From positions 3,908,001-3,972,000 of the forward strand of contig JAQFVV010012497.1 in the NCBI GenBank assembly GCA_028023455.1: a stretch of 64,000 nt of DNA. The letters run 5' to 3'. Position 1 is the first letter of the stretch. The number at the start of each line of letters is the position of its first letter. Below the pieces are notes generated by a model. That model was not told where the DNA came from. It saw nothing but the letters and a program-made list of their open reading frames with translations, and did no database searches. This document shows, one piece after another, positions 21,260 through 32,477 of the stretch. This DNA comes from Epiperipatus broadwayi (Eukaryota > Onychophora > Udeonychophora > Euonychophora > Peripatidae). The translations under genes were made by a program, and so were the position numbers.

Positions 21260-22960
21260 TTGTGTGCGTGCACTTAACTAAAGTTAGATTTATTTTCAAA
21301 TTGTAAATAAATATATAATTTAGTTTAGTATCTAATGTTCTATTCAACTAATAATACAGTCTTGTTTGCGCTTCTAAAACTTCAAGAGTAGTTTATCCTG
21401 CATTATTTCCTATTGCTATTGTATTAGCTTTTGTGTTATCTTATAACCTAATTAATATTTAGTTTCTTTTAATAAAAAATGGATGATATTAACGAATCTG
21501 TTATCTCATTACTTCGAAGATTCTATTTATTAGGTATTTGGTTTTAAAGGACCAAAACATTTGAAAAAAAAAATGTTAGAAAACCATTTTAATTGTTAGG
21601 TAGTATTATTTATGTTTAAAATTCATCTGTGCTCATTTTTTTAATAATTTAAAATCGAAAATATAATTATCATTTGTATTATTATATCGAATGTCCTTAT
21701 GATCGCTATTAGTTTTAGGGGTTCCGAAGTGTGAAATCTATGAACCTCCAAACTGATTTTCGTAATTTTAATAATCAGTGAAAATATCTGGCTAAACGAA
21801 AAACTCCTAGATAATATTATCACACTTTTAGTTAAATTATTTGAAGCAATAACTAAAACAATAAATTCAAAATAAATTTATTATCATTTAAGTCGGAATG
21901 TTGTATTTATAGTTTTTACCGTTACTTTTTCTCTGGGCAGTGGTATTTTATTGCACGTGGCTTTGTAACCACCCAGTGACGACTCTGAAACTACGTCATA
22001 AGTGAACTTATTTCCATAGAATGCCCCAAGTCTTGACATAGTTGGCAACAAGGGAAATATAAAATGTCATTTCTCCCCGAAAAACGTTACAACAAAACTT
22101 ATCAGTGACTAACTCCTAATGCAAGTGGACTAATTGTGCACGAAGCAAGTCTAAATATACATTTTATCCACTTATAATTATAGTTTATGTTACTAACGTC
22201 TTTGATAAAAATATACATAATATTAAGTTGTAGTCTCATTTTACACACATGGTTTATATTTTCTTATAGAATATTTAAGTGATAAAATTACTAGATATCA
22301 GTAGAGAGTTAAAGTAAAAGTAACAAATTAATTAACAGAAAATAAGAATTATATAGGATGCTAATTGCTGATCTGTTTACTTATATATATGTTCTATTAG
22401 GATGATTATTCTTCAGGTTCTCTTACATATATATATTTAAAAATCAGCTGTTTTTATATAACAAACCATTGGAATTTTTTTTTGAATTTTTGTCTGATTA
22501 GTTTATTACGTATGAGATTACTCCATTGACATAGAGACATAGGAAGATCAAACTCAGATTTTTATCATATCTTGTAGGAACCTTAAAAGTAAACCCCATT
22601 CATGTTTCTAACAATACTAAGATCATTCTACAGAATGACCTTAATATATCTTTCTTTTGCAATAAAAATACAAATTAAATAATTTATGCATCTTTGACTT
22701 TTAAGATTCAATTGACTTTTAATTCAATTCCTACTGAAAAATAACTAGCTTATTAATATCATATTATATATTGCATATAAGAATAAGATGAATGGAAATT
22801 TAAAATCTTGATGGCAAATGTCCATATTTATTAAATTTATTGCTGATCAAAAAGTAAACCATTTGACTATTTTTAAGATCCATGGGTAGATATTCAATTG
22901 TTGGACATCAATACATTTTCATATGAAACAATATAATTCCAGTAACACAGCATATGAAAG
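21260..22960. other. possible intron, mostly non-coding
   Basis: No ORF of substance. About 21940-22160 is noticeably less AT-rich and contains CACGTG and TACGTCAT (a CREB/ATF-like half site, 21992-21999). It could be a regulatory patch or single-copy intron. The rest is AT-rich without recognised repeats. Confidence 0.4.
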
Positions 22961-22996
22961 AAACACAACTATACTATAGCCAAATAACCTCCTAGA

Positions 22997-23045
22997 ATAA
23001 TAGTAGTAGTAATAGTTGTAGTAGTAGTAATATTAGTAGTACTAT
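22997..23045 (+). repeat. TAG/TAA trinucleotide microsatellite
   Basis: Imperfect TAGTAGTAG, TAATAG and TTGTAG units over about 50 bases. Confidence 0.8.
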
Positions 23046-23674
23046 CAAAGAAATAAGACCAAGCACTTCTTAAAGATCTTGATGCTCCACAATTGAAATT
23101 AAAAAGTACTTCATGGGACTTTTCATTCATATCTTTCATAATCACTCTCAAACAAGATTACAAAAAAAAAACTCAACTTGTATTGGCAGATTACCTATCT
23201 ATCAAAAAAGTCAAAAATATTCATAGCATAACAGCATAATTTGTCTAGGGTCTACATAAGATGTGCATGTGGCTACAAAGCCAAAAAAAAAAAAAAGATA
23301 CCATTTTCCATAATATAAAATGATCAACTTATTACTGGAGAAAATATGCTAACACACATATTCTTTCATTTTAAAGCTAAACTTCAAGTATTTGGTTTAA
23401 GTACAGGACCCATGAAATATCCAAACGAGAAATCATCTTAAAGCTTAATTTCTTTCCAGATAGCATTAATCCAGATCCTCATGCAATACCCAAATTTTTA
23501 TTAATTCACATTTAGTATTTTATAATTCCAATCATATTAAATCTTCTTTCTCATCTTGCAATTCAAATTCATAGAGTAGTTCAATTATATTGTTTCTATG
23601 ATACCTTTTCTTTAAAAAAATATATTTTCAATTATTAATAATCTAAGATCCATATCAATGACTCCTATTTTAAT

Positions 23675-25110
23675 CAATGCTATCATCATTATCATCAACT
23701 ATTGTCAACCGATTGCAGGATGAAGGTCTCTCCAAGTTCAATGAATCTTCTCCGATTTTTAGCTTCTCTTCTCCACATCATCCCTGTACACTTTCTTATT
23801 TCATCCATCCATCTCACATGTGGTCTCTTGGAATCCAGTTTAAGATTTCAATTGTCCATCTATTATCTCTTCTAGCAATATATCCAACTTAACTCCACTT
23901 CAGTCTTTTAATTTTTTCAATGAGGTTAGTAACACCTGTTTGTTCTCTTATCCATATATTGTGTTTTCGATCTTTTCTTGTTACTCCTAATATGCATCTC
24001 TCCATACTTCTTTGAATGGTCTGAAGTCTCTGTATTGCTCTTCTATTAAATGTTCAAGTCTCAGGTCCATAAGCAAGAACTGGTAAAACACATTTATTAA
24101 AAACTTTTTCAAACACATTTACTTTTATTATCAAAATTATTTATATCAAAAGCACTCCAGCCAATAATTCTATGATTAATTTCATCCATTATGTTTCCAT
24201 CTGTATTAATAATCTGGCCATGGTATTTGTAGCTGTTAACTTATTCTAACTCATCATAATCAATCTTTATTTTCATATTTTGAGAAAATCCACTAAACAT
24301 TACTTTAGTCTTTTTAACATTTATCTTTAGTCCTACTTTCATCTGATAACTTCTGCAACATTTCCTGCAGCTCTAAAGCATTATTTGCTAAAACAACTAC
24401 ATCATTTGTAAAATCTAAATGATTTTAATCCACAAAATACTTCTTGCAGCACTGCTATAAAATGTTTTGGAGATATGGAGTCATTCTTTTCAATATTGAC
24501 TTTTCTAGTATCATTATGTAATCTAATTGTTGCTGTTACATTTTTATAAATATTCTTTAAAATATGACAATATCCTGGATCTATATCTTGATGATCCAAT
24601 TCTCTAACCACTGAAAAAATGTTTATAGAATCAAATGCCTTTTCATAATCTACAAATCCAAAGCATAATGGGAACTCATATTAATTTGTCTTTTCTATAA
24701 CTTCTCTCAATACCCGGATGTGGTCTACTGTACTAAAATCACTTTTAAATCCAGCTTGTTCTCTTGGTTGGTGGAAATCCAATGTTCTCTATAGATAAGT
24801 TGTTATTATCTTGGTAAAATTTTTGTATAAAACTGATAGAAGACTGATAGGTCTATAATTTCTAATATCTTCTTTATCACCTTTTTTAAATATTAATATT
24901 GTATTTTTCCAATCATCTGGTACATCTTTATCATTTAGACATTTGGTATATAACTTTGCTAATTTTTTTTCTATTTCTTCACCTGCTTCTTTTAATATAT
25001 CAATTATATTCTATCATTACCTGGAGCCTTTTCTTTCTTCATACATTTAATTGCTAGTCTCACTTCTTCATTTAAAATTCTGGGCAATTCAGAAGATATA
25101 ATAGATATAG
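23675..25110 (-). pseudogene. LINE reverse transcriptase remnant, RTE/BovB-like
   Basis: Read on the minus strand, in order: EVRLAIKCMKKEKAPGND (near 25050), [11 protein letters not shown]-like text, EQAGFKSDFSTVDHIRVLRE (near 24740), a VDYEKAFDS block with broken frame, and an open piece at 24611-24402 (VRELDHQD...). Next are GDSISPKHF and DDVVVLANNALELQEML (near 24380), and at the end WMDEIRKCTGMMWRREAKNR (near 23790). The last block is the typical RTE-class C-terminus. Stops and frame changes are frequent, so it is inactive. It would have copied its own RNA by target-primed reverse transcription. Confidence 0.8.
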
Positions 25111-25129
25111 GAGGTACTTGTTCTTTATT

Positions 25130-26830
25130 ACTATATAATCTATTATAAAAGATAGGATTTGACCTATCCTCCTTCCATTAATATCTTCTTTCCAATTTGC
25201 TAAAAAAGGAACATCAAGTTGTATTGCAATTATTCTATTCAATAATATAATTGACCATATAAGACAATTAAGAAAGCAATAAAACAACAACTAAAGAGCA
25301 TGTAAGCAAATCCTATTAGCTGTGCAATTGGACATTATTGCTGCATTTGACTTCATCCCAATGATTGACCTATTACACATGCTGAAAAAAGCATAAACTT
25401 CCTTAACTAATAATTTATATATTAGCCAATTTACTGCTTAATAGGCAAATTCATATTGCATTAAATGGTTAAACATCACCAAGCTTCAATCCACATCAAT
25501 CTATATTTCAGGGATCTCCTCTCAGCTCACTTCTTTTCATAACTTATATAAATCCATTACCTAAAAAAATAGAGGAAAAAATTTCAGAAATATACATTCC
25601 TATTCTAAAACAAAATATTAATCATATAGCTTATATGGATCCCTATCATGAAAAAAAAGCATTTACCCAAGCTCATCATCTCAAATTTTAACAATAATAA
25701 ATTCTCTTCTTGGAATATACTCACTGTTAATACTATACACTCTTCATGAACTGTATCACCACAGAAATTTTTAGGTTTTTCAATCTATCAGAAATGCAAT
25801 GAGATATGAAATTCAAAATAATCTTCTTACCTGTATTGAAAATATTATCAATTTCTTATTTAAAATTTATTTTTATATTTATGCTAAGTTCTTTCTCCCC
25901 AAGATTAGTTATTATGCACCTATTATTAAAAGTTACTAACTCTTTCATTAAAAGGATAAATTTATTTTATATAAAGCTCATCTGAGGTAAAAAAAACAGT
26001 TGCAATTAGCATTAGAGTCATGCAGAAACATGCTAAATATAATGGTTTCTCATTGTATTGCATATCAGTCTTTTATCTGCAAAGGGCAGTAAATGAAGAC
26101 AAAAGACTTATAGTAATATAACCACATATAGAAAGCTATATTCAAATAATACCAACAGACACATAACTACCCATAAACAACTCTTTTATTAAGCAACTAA
26201 TCAAGCTTAACAAAATATTTATCTTTGCAAGAATCTGCTTTTTCTCGTAAAATTAAATATTGACAAGCATATGACATACAAATAAATCTGAAAATAGTAA
26301 AAATACTCCATTATTACTAACTTTTTCCAATAGTGACATAATTAAAAAATTGAAATTTTGGTATTTTGAGCCAAAATATTTGGACTTACCTGATTAGAAT
26401 CAACTTAGGAGCTCTTTTCACAAATAGCATTTTACCCAATAGATTGGGAAATGCTAATGTAGATGGAATTTTTTCCTTATGACATAAAGAAGAAGAAACT
26501 ATAATTTAATTTCTAACTCAATGTCCAGCTTTACAAACATATTCTTATAAGCTGAATCACCAAATCATTAACCCCTTGCTTTCTGTATTAATAAATAGCA
26601 TAAACTTATTACTTTATGGTTTTTAGGATATCATTTTTGTTGCTATCCAATGTCTTGAAAGTTATCATCTCTCTTTTATAATAAACCAGGGAAACTACTA
26701 AGAAAGTCTTGCCTGTTTTAAACTAGGGAAAATTAATTCAGGGATCAAACTCTTGCACCCACTGACATTTTTGCAGCAGCATAGAGTTTAATGTCACTTC
26801 TATTACTACTGTAATCCCTTAATTTTATCT
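25130..26830 (+). pseudogene. LINE reverse transcriptase remnant, different family
   Basis: In plus orientation with frame changes: QFAKKGTSS, NNIIDHIR, LAVQLDIIAAFDFIPMIDLL (the D-x-x-AFD motif, near 25340), ISGISSQLT with LYKSIT (the GxxQGSPLSP block, near 25510), HIAYMD (decayed YADD, near 25625), and FLPKISYYAPIIK near 25900. It abuts the minus-strand RTE remnant around 25120, tail of one against head of the other. Too decayed to place in a clade with confidence. Confidence 0.65.
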
Positions 26831-26969
26831 ATAATAATTTAAAATATTTTTTGTTAATTGTAAATATATTCTTTTAATTCTAAATTATTTCTTGCGTCTA
26901 CAAAATATGTAATCTAATCATCATCACAAATGTAATCATTGTTATTATAAATGAAATTTACTTTAAAAT

Positions 26970-27030
26970 TACTACTACTAGTAGTAATAATAATAATAGC
27001 AGCAACAATAATAACGATAATAATAATTAA
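26970..27030 (+). repeat. AAT/ACT microsatellite
   Basis: Run of ACTACTACTAGTAGTAATAA-type triplets passing into AGCAGCAACAATAATAAC, imperfect throughout. Confidence 0.75.
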
Positions 27031-27091
27031 TAATAATCATTCAATTCGGTATTTATTAAGTGCATTTCAACTCTTCCCCTTTAACAGAAAT

Positions 27092-27510
27092 ACATTAAAT
27101 ACTCCAAAAAACTTGAACTGAGTCAAGTTATTATGGAAAGGTATAGTCATATAGATATATTCAAACTAATAGCATTGAATTAATTTTCAGCAAATTCTTA
27201 CCAGAATCATAGTGCAAAATTAATTAACTAAATATGCCAGGAGCAGGATAAATATATAGTTTATAAAATATGAAATTACTGCAGCAAGAAATGTAAATTA
27301 CAAATGTCAGATGTTCCATTTTTTTGACAAAAGGTCACAAGACTCCTCCCTGTTGATTGAATTTGGTTCTCTTGTAATAACCCATGCCTCCTTGAACTTT
27401 CTTTTATGATCATCCCTCTCTATGAAGATGTTTTTAATGTTAGAGGTGGAAAACATGTTCTATAGCAAACTCATGATCCAGGAAAATTGACTTATGTTGT
27501 GGGTCTTGTT
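27092..27510 (-). pseudogene. Penelope-like element 3' end, GIY-YIG domain remnant (left arm)
   Basis: On the minus strand, near 27420-27320, the sequence reads DDHKRKFKEAWVITREPNSI then NREESCDLLSKKWN and a stop. This matches the C-terminal block of Penelope-like GIY-YIG endonucleases (R..KEA..I....N.-NR-..G..LS..W). About 230 bases of 3' non-coding sequence follow down to 27092. The segment is an inverted copy of 27650-28055. Penelope elements combine this nuclease with a reverse transcriptase; no RT part was seen here. Confidence 0.65.
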
Positions 27511-27649
27511 TGCCTTTTAATAAAGGTAGGAGTGTTGGGTGATTCTCGTAGATCTATTAGCTCAAGACTCCCCATAGTATGCCGATCTACAAGCTGAATA
27601 TGGGCATGAAATTTTATAAATTATTTGAGAAGACTATTCAAATGGAGTT

Positions 27650-28055
27650 CTACCTTTAGTATTGTTCCTGGAACACAAGCTTTCTACAGAACACATGTTG
27701 TCTCCTTCTATCATTAAGACTATTTGCACAGCAAATGATGATCATAAGAGAAAATTCAAGGAGGCATGGGTTATTGCAAGAGACTCGAATTCAATCATTA
27801 GGAAGTAGTCTTGCATTCCTTTGTCAAAAAGATGGAACATCTGACATTTGTAATTTACATTTCTCACTGAAATAATTTGCATATTTTATAAACTATATAT
27901 TTATCCTACTCCTTGTGTACTTAATTTGGCACCATGATTCTGGTGAGAATTTGCCGAAAAATAACTGAGTGCTATTAAATTAGAATATATCAATATAGTT
28001 ATACCTTTTCATAGTGGCTTAACTCAGCTCAAGTTTTTTCAGAGTATTTCATTAG
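27650..28055 (+). pseudogene. Penelope-like element 3' end, GIY-YIG domain remnant (right arm)
   Basis: This is the plus-strand partner of the left arm: DDHKRKFKEAWVIARDSNSI (near 27740), then a stop inside the block (RK-stop-SC), then LSKRWN. The downstream non-coding part matches the left arm to about 28050 with scattered differences. The two copies are head to head, with 5' truncated parts meeting near 27510-27650. Inverted partial copies are a known habit of Penelope elements. Confidence 0.65.
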
Positions 28056-28599
28056 TATATGAAAAATACATTAATTAAAATCAAAATATTAATAATTATA
28101 AAATCTTATATACATATCATTATATAACAATAAAAATAATAAATGTAACTGTAATTAACTATTATATACAGCCTTTTAATCTGCTGAAATACTTTTGGTT
28201 AATTCCTTAATCCTCCTCAACTGCCATTCTATATATATTAAATTATTTTCAATTACATTTCAATTCCTTTTTAATGTTAGTAACAAAAGAATTACAAAAA
28301 ATATCTATATTAATAAAATTTTGATTATACATTTTTTTGCAGTCTATTAATGGAGTTGTTTAAAAATGAATTACTACTTGTTTTAATACTAAAAGTATGT
28401 GTTTGTGTTTCTCTTAATGAAGTAAGTAGGCATTTTTAATTCTATTTTAGATATACAGTACATCCACTAATATCAAATTTTCTATAAACTAGTTATTCTT
28501 CTGACATTTAATATTGATTCAATATTTAAATTTTCTCTCTTTATTAATATAATAAATTTTTTCCCCTATATTATCAAAGATTTAATACAAACTAAATCC

Positions 28600-30730
28600 C
28601 AATTTTATATAGTAGAATCCTATTCTAACAATGGAACAATAAGAGAGCAGAATAACATATAAAGAGAAAGACCTCTTCCATATCTCAAGATCCATCCTAT
28701 TTGTTTATATGCTTTATTTATAATATGTTTTATATTTGCACTAAATGTAAATTGCTTGAAAAACAGGATCCCTAAATCAGAAACAATCTCTTTACATGTA
28801 ATATAATTTTCTTTAATCCTATAATGATATACATACCTATTAGTTTTGTTAGTATATATAACAATATTTGTTTTGCTTATATTTATCTTACAAGTTATTA
28901 AATTTATACCAATCATTTAAATGTTCAGTATTACATTGGAATTTAATGTGATCTTCATAGATATCAATTCTTTTAAATAATTTTGACCAATATTACACAT
29001 AACAACATTAAAGAGTTTTGCCAATGCTCCATCTTATGGTACTCCTATCATATTTTAAAAAAAACTAAGCTTTGTTTTGTTTATCATACAAATGAGATTC
29101 TATTAATCAGATAATTTTTAAATCATGTAACTAAATGAGAATTAAATCTCAATATTTCAAATTTATAAATTAACCTATCATCAGGAACTCTATCAAATGC
29201 CTGTGACTTATCAAAGTAGACAGCATCAAGTTGTGATTGCTTAGATAATACATGGTCAGATACCACCATTAAATTAGCATCACCAGATTTACCTGGTAAA
29301 AACCCATGTTTAAAATCAGGCAATATTTTAATGACATCACTCATAAATTCTAGCAAAAAATAATGGAATAGAAATAGGCTTATAGTTGTCAAGATCATAT
29401 CTTTTGTATATAAGTTCTATCTTAGCTATTTTATGATATATTATAAAGGAGCTGCCAAACAGTCAGAACAACCCTTAATAAAATTAGGATGTCTTGCATT
29501 GGTGGTCGAGAGGTCAGTGCGACTGCCTTGCACTTGCAGGCAGTTGGCCAGGTTGCGGGTTTGCATCCCGGCCGATGCTATGACACTTGAAAATAATAAT
29601 AATAATAATAAAATTAGGAATCTTGATCACAACCTAAGATTTTGACTTAAGTCTGTGAATTGCATTAATTACTTCAGTAATATGTATTTTATTAATATCT
29701 ATACTCCAACAACTTACGTTATCAAACTTAATATTAAACAAAGCATTATCAGACATCTTTGAATAGATATTTAAAAAATGATGTAAATCATTCAAAGAAA
29801 GCTGATAATTATTTTTGCAAATTTTATCACCAGTAAGTCACATTTTAAATATAACTCCAAAACATTTGAGGATTTTGTTTGAGACCTTTTTCAACATTAT
29901 TTAAATTATTATCATAATCTTTCTTCATAAGATATTTAATATGGGCATGCAATATACTTAATCTCATATAATTTATCATTAGACATTTTATAAAATCTAT
30001 GATATTTTGTTTTCTGTTTAAACCTCTACATAATTCCTTAAAGAACCATTTAGAATATTTATTGTTACTCTGAAAGCATGTAACTGGAATATATTGTTCC
30101 AAACAATTTTGTAAGATGGCAATAAATTTATTATCAGCCATATTTATAATCTCTAAAATTAGTTTTAATAAACATTACAGGTTTATACATACCTTCCATT
30201 GTAGTATCTAATGGTGGATGATATGGATCAGTAGATATTAAAGATTGATGAGCCAGCTTAAATTTCAAATTATCTTTAGTACTAAGAACAAGATCTAATA
30301 TTTCCCCCTTGAAATTGATAATGTTATTATGCTGTATTATTTTAATTAAATCAGCAAAGTTTTCAATTCTATAAAGTTTAGCATCATTAGCCACATCCTT
30401 GATGTTACATAAATAATAAACAACTGCATTAAAATCACCAGTTAAAACAATGTCATGTTTGTAATTTGTTAGAAATTTTTCAACCTTTCATCAAATATTT
30501 ATCTAATTCATAATATAATAAAATAGGTTATAAATATATTGTACCTTCTAATATTTTCTTTTTACCTTTTAAAGTTATTTCAATCCAGTAGGATTCTATA
30601 ATATGTTCATTAATTAATATTTCCACATGCTTTATACATTTTTTAGTACCAATCCCCACCTCTTGTTTCAGTTACATTCTTTTTATCACACATATATATT
30701 ATATCTATATGCAATAATAATGGGTTAAAA
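28600..30730 (-). pseudogene. LINE remnant (Jockey/CR1-like endonuclease and reverse transcriptase)
   Basis: Minus-strand pieces in order: an endonuclease start (CDKKNVTETRGGDW near 30680), the endonuclease end (GEILDLVLSTKDNLKFKL, DPYHPPLD, 30394-30134), a linker (YIPVTCF, SKWFFKELCRGLNRKQN, 30141-29845), then the RT with KHGFLPGKSGDANL and AVYFDKSQAFDRVPDDRLIY (29398-29123). Late RT follows with KEIVSDLGILFFKQFTFSAN and IKHIINKAYKQIGWILR (28916-28620). Open pieces alternate with frame breaks. A SINE sits inside it at about 29.5 kb and is therefore younger. Confidence 0.8.
29476..29619 (+). mobile_element. tRNA-derived SINE (family 1) with perfect 14-bp target duplication
   Basis: TAATAAAATTAGGA occurs at 29476-29489 and again at 29606-29619, flanking a 116-base body. 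The body has an A box (TGGTCGAGAGG), a slightly drifted B box (GGTTTGCATCC) and ends in CCGATGCTATGACACTTGAA plus (AAT)n. It inserted into the LINE remnant on the opposite strand. The perfect duplication makes it one of the younger insertions here. No pol III terminator run is obvious before the tail. Confidence 0.9.
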
Positions 30731-30734
30731 CTCT

Positions 30735-31631
30735 ATAGTTTCTTCATCTTTCTTATCAGTGCATCATCTGATGGATATGTGTGTGCATACAATATGTGCA
30801 TAATAATGATAATATATGGGATGATAATAGTATTAAACAGGCAACTCTCTATATGTATGGAGATCATGTGATGGTTATGATAATAGTATACATGTGGTGA
30901 TAATAATTCTTATGTGAATATGATAATTTATCTATGACATGATGATGAAATAAATAATTATAAAGATGATATCTATAAATGTTTATAAATTAAGAGCAGT
31001 GTAATACAATACCAAAAAATGTAATCATGAATATAGGCTTTTGACTACAGAGTTCAAACCTGCAGATGTAGACTAATATAAAATTGAGAATGTAAGAGAG
31101 AGTTAGAGTAAGATCTGAATGGATATTAATCACGACACTAAGCTGATGGTGGCATTCTCATGGATTAGCCATGAATTATAAATTAAAATTAGTCTATGTC
31201 CATTAAATATATATATAGTAATTATGGATTAAGCACTCTTATTGTTAATCTCATCTGAAAGCTTTTTTTTTTTTTTTAAAAAAAAAAAATATTGCAAAAA
31301 ATGGTTTAGGAGATATAAAGGGAGGCAAGTCTAAAACAATGATCTTTACTGGAAGAAATTAACCTAGAGATATATGAAGTATGATAGTGTGTAAGTAATA
31401 AATTAGTTATATGTATGAAAAATATGTTTTACATCCTTGAGAAAAATAAAGTAATAAATGGAAAATTAAGAGCATACTTCTAAACAAACTAATATTTACC
31501 ATGATTGCTAATGTAGGTAATAAAAAAAATACTTATTGATTATTTTAATTTAAAAGAAAGAATTTGTGCATATATTATAGATTGCTTTTCTTATGCAAAA
31601 AACTGTTTCACAATGTATACATTAATATGTA
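30735..31631. other. AT-rich DNA with ATGATAAT-rich low-complexity stretch
   Basis: About 30760-30980 is dominated by variants of GTGATAATAAT and ATATGTATG and may be a decayed minisatellite. A B-box-like GAGTTCAAACC at about 31050 hints at an old SINE. T15 followed by A12 at 31263-31289 could fold as a simple hairpin. No gene seen. Confidence 0.45.
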
Positions 31632-32102
31632 ATATATAGGGTATATGAGCACAGACTTTCAGATGACCCATCACTCTCCACTCTATCTAATAACACTGAT
31701 ATACTCAAGCACATATATGCTGAAAAGATAAATAATCACCAATATACGTATTTCATGCTAAACAGCAATCATCAGTTGGTCCAGATTATCATCTCCCACA
31801 CATATATACTATAAGTGCTCAGATATATATTAAGATAGACAATCTTCATACTTTAATGGACAGGCTCCAATCTACTACACACTCCAACTCTTCAACTGTC
31901 CATCCAATTGAAAATCTGATGATGGAATGCTCGAAGGCCACCCTGAGGCCGAGATTCTTGTCACACCCATGTTGACCTAAGGTCAATCTGAACCACACAT
32001 GTACAGGACATAATCCTTTTAATACATATGCAAGGATGGGCAGACATCTCTACAATGTAATAACTGAAACACAGGCTTATTATATACCTGTGTCTATATA
32101 TG
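31632..32102 (-). mobile_element. family A repeat unit, minus orientation (474-bp period)
   Basis: Reading on the minus strand, the body (GGTCAACATGGGTG, GGAGCCTGTCCATTAAAG, CTATCTTAATATATA) leads to the hammerhead at 31793-31727 and then the drifted tRNA-like part down to 31640. The next unit begins at 32105, and equivalent cleavage points at 32217 and 31743 lie 474 bases apart. Sequence between the two copies at 31632-31783 and 32105-32254 is close to identical. Confidence 0.75.
31727..31793 (-). ncRNA. hammerhead ribozyme, family A, intact core
   Basis: On the minus strand: outer stem I AUAAUC (pairs with GAUUAU), bulge UGG, inner stem I ACCAA (pairs with UUGGU), then CUGAUGA (plus 31769-31775). 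Stem II is UGCU/AGCA with a U-U mismatch at the core, then GAA, the palindrome AUACGUAU (plus 31744-31751) and A17. Cleavage falls between 31743 and 31742 (AUA triplet). All invariant core bases are present. The bulge in stem I is where tertiary contacts with loop II are expected in natural type I hammerheads. Confidence 0.85.
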
Positions 32103-32200
32103 TAATATATAGGGTATATGAGCACAGACTTTCAGATGACCCATCACTCTCCATTCTATCTAATAACACTGATACACTCAAGCACATATATGCTGAAAAA

Positions 32201-32256
32201 GATAAATAATCACCAATATACGTATTTCATGCTAAACCAGCAATCATCAGTTGGTC
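32201..32256 (-). ncRNA. hammerhead ribozyme, family A, core intact, stem I cut short
   Basis: Minus-strand CUGAUGA, stem II UGCU/AGCA with loop GGUUU and a U-U mismatch, GAAA, palindrome AUACGUAU, A17 (at plus 32217) and UUGGU. The inner ACCAA strand is present, but the outer AUAAUC strand was replaced at the rearrangement junction, so the loop-loop contact that speeds cleavage is probably gone. Confidence 0.8.
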
Positions 32257-32409
32257 TCAGGGTGGCCTTCGAGCATTCCATCTTCAGATTTTCAATTGGA
32301 TGGATGGTTGAAGAGTTGGAGTGTGTAGTAGATTGGAGCCTGTCCATTAAAGTATGAAGATTGTCTATCTTAATATATATCTGAGCACTTATAGTATATA
32401 TGTGTGGGA

Positions 32410-32477
32410 GATGATAATCTGGACCAACTGATGATTGCTGGTTTAGCGTGAAATACGTATAGTGGTGATTATTTATC
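32410..32477 (+). ncRNA. hammerhead ribozyme, family A, intact core
   Basis: Plus-strand copy in the inverted segment: GATAATC, UGG bulge, ACCAA, CTGATGA at 32428-32434, stem II UGCU/AGCG with loop GGUUU, GAAA, ATACGTAT and A17 at 32461. Stem I has one mismatch (GUGGU for UUGGU). The core is complete, so weak cleavage is possible. Confidence 0.8.

Noticed and set aside
21941-22160. Promoter with CREB/ATF-like and E-box-like sites
   Set aside because: Single short matches without a gene on either strand nearby; kept only as a remark.
29433-29645. 70-codon ORF with Cys and Arg rich middle
   Set aside because: It is the SINE tRNA-like head read as protein.
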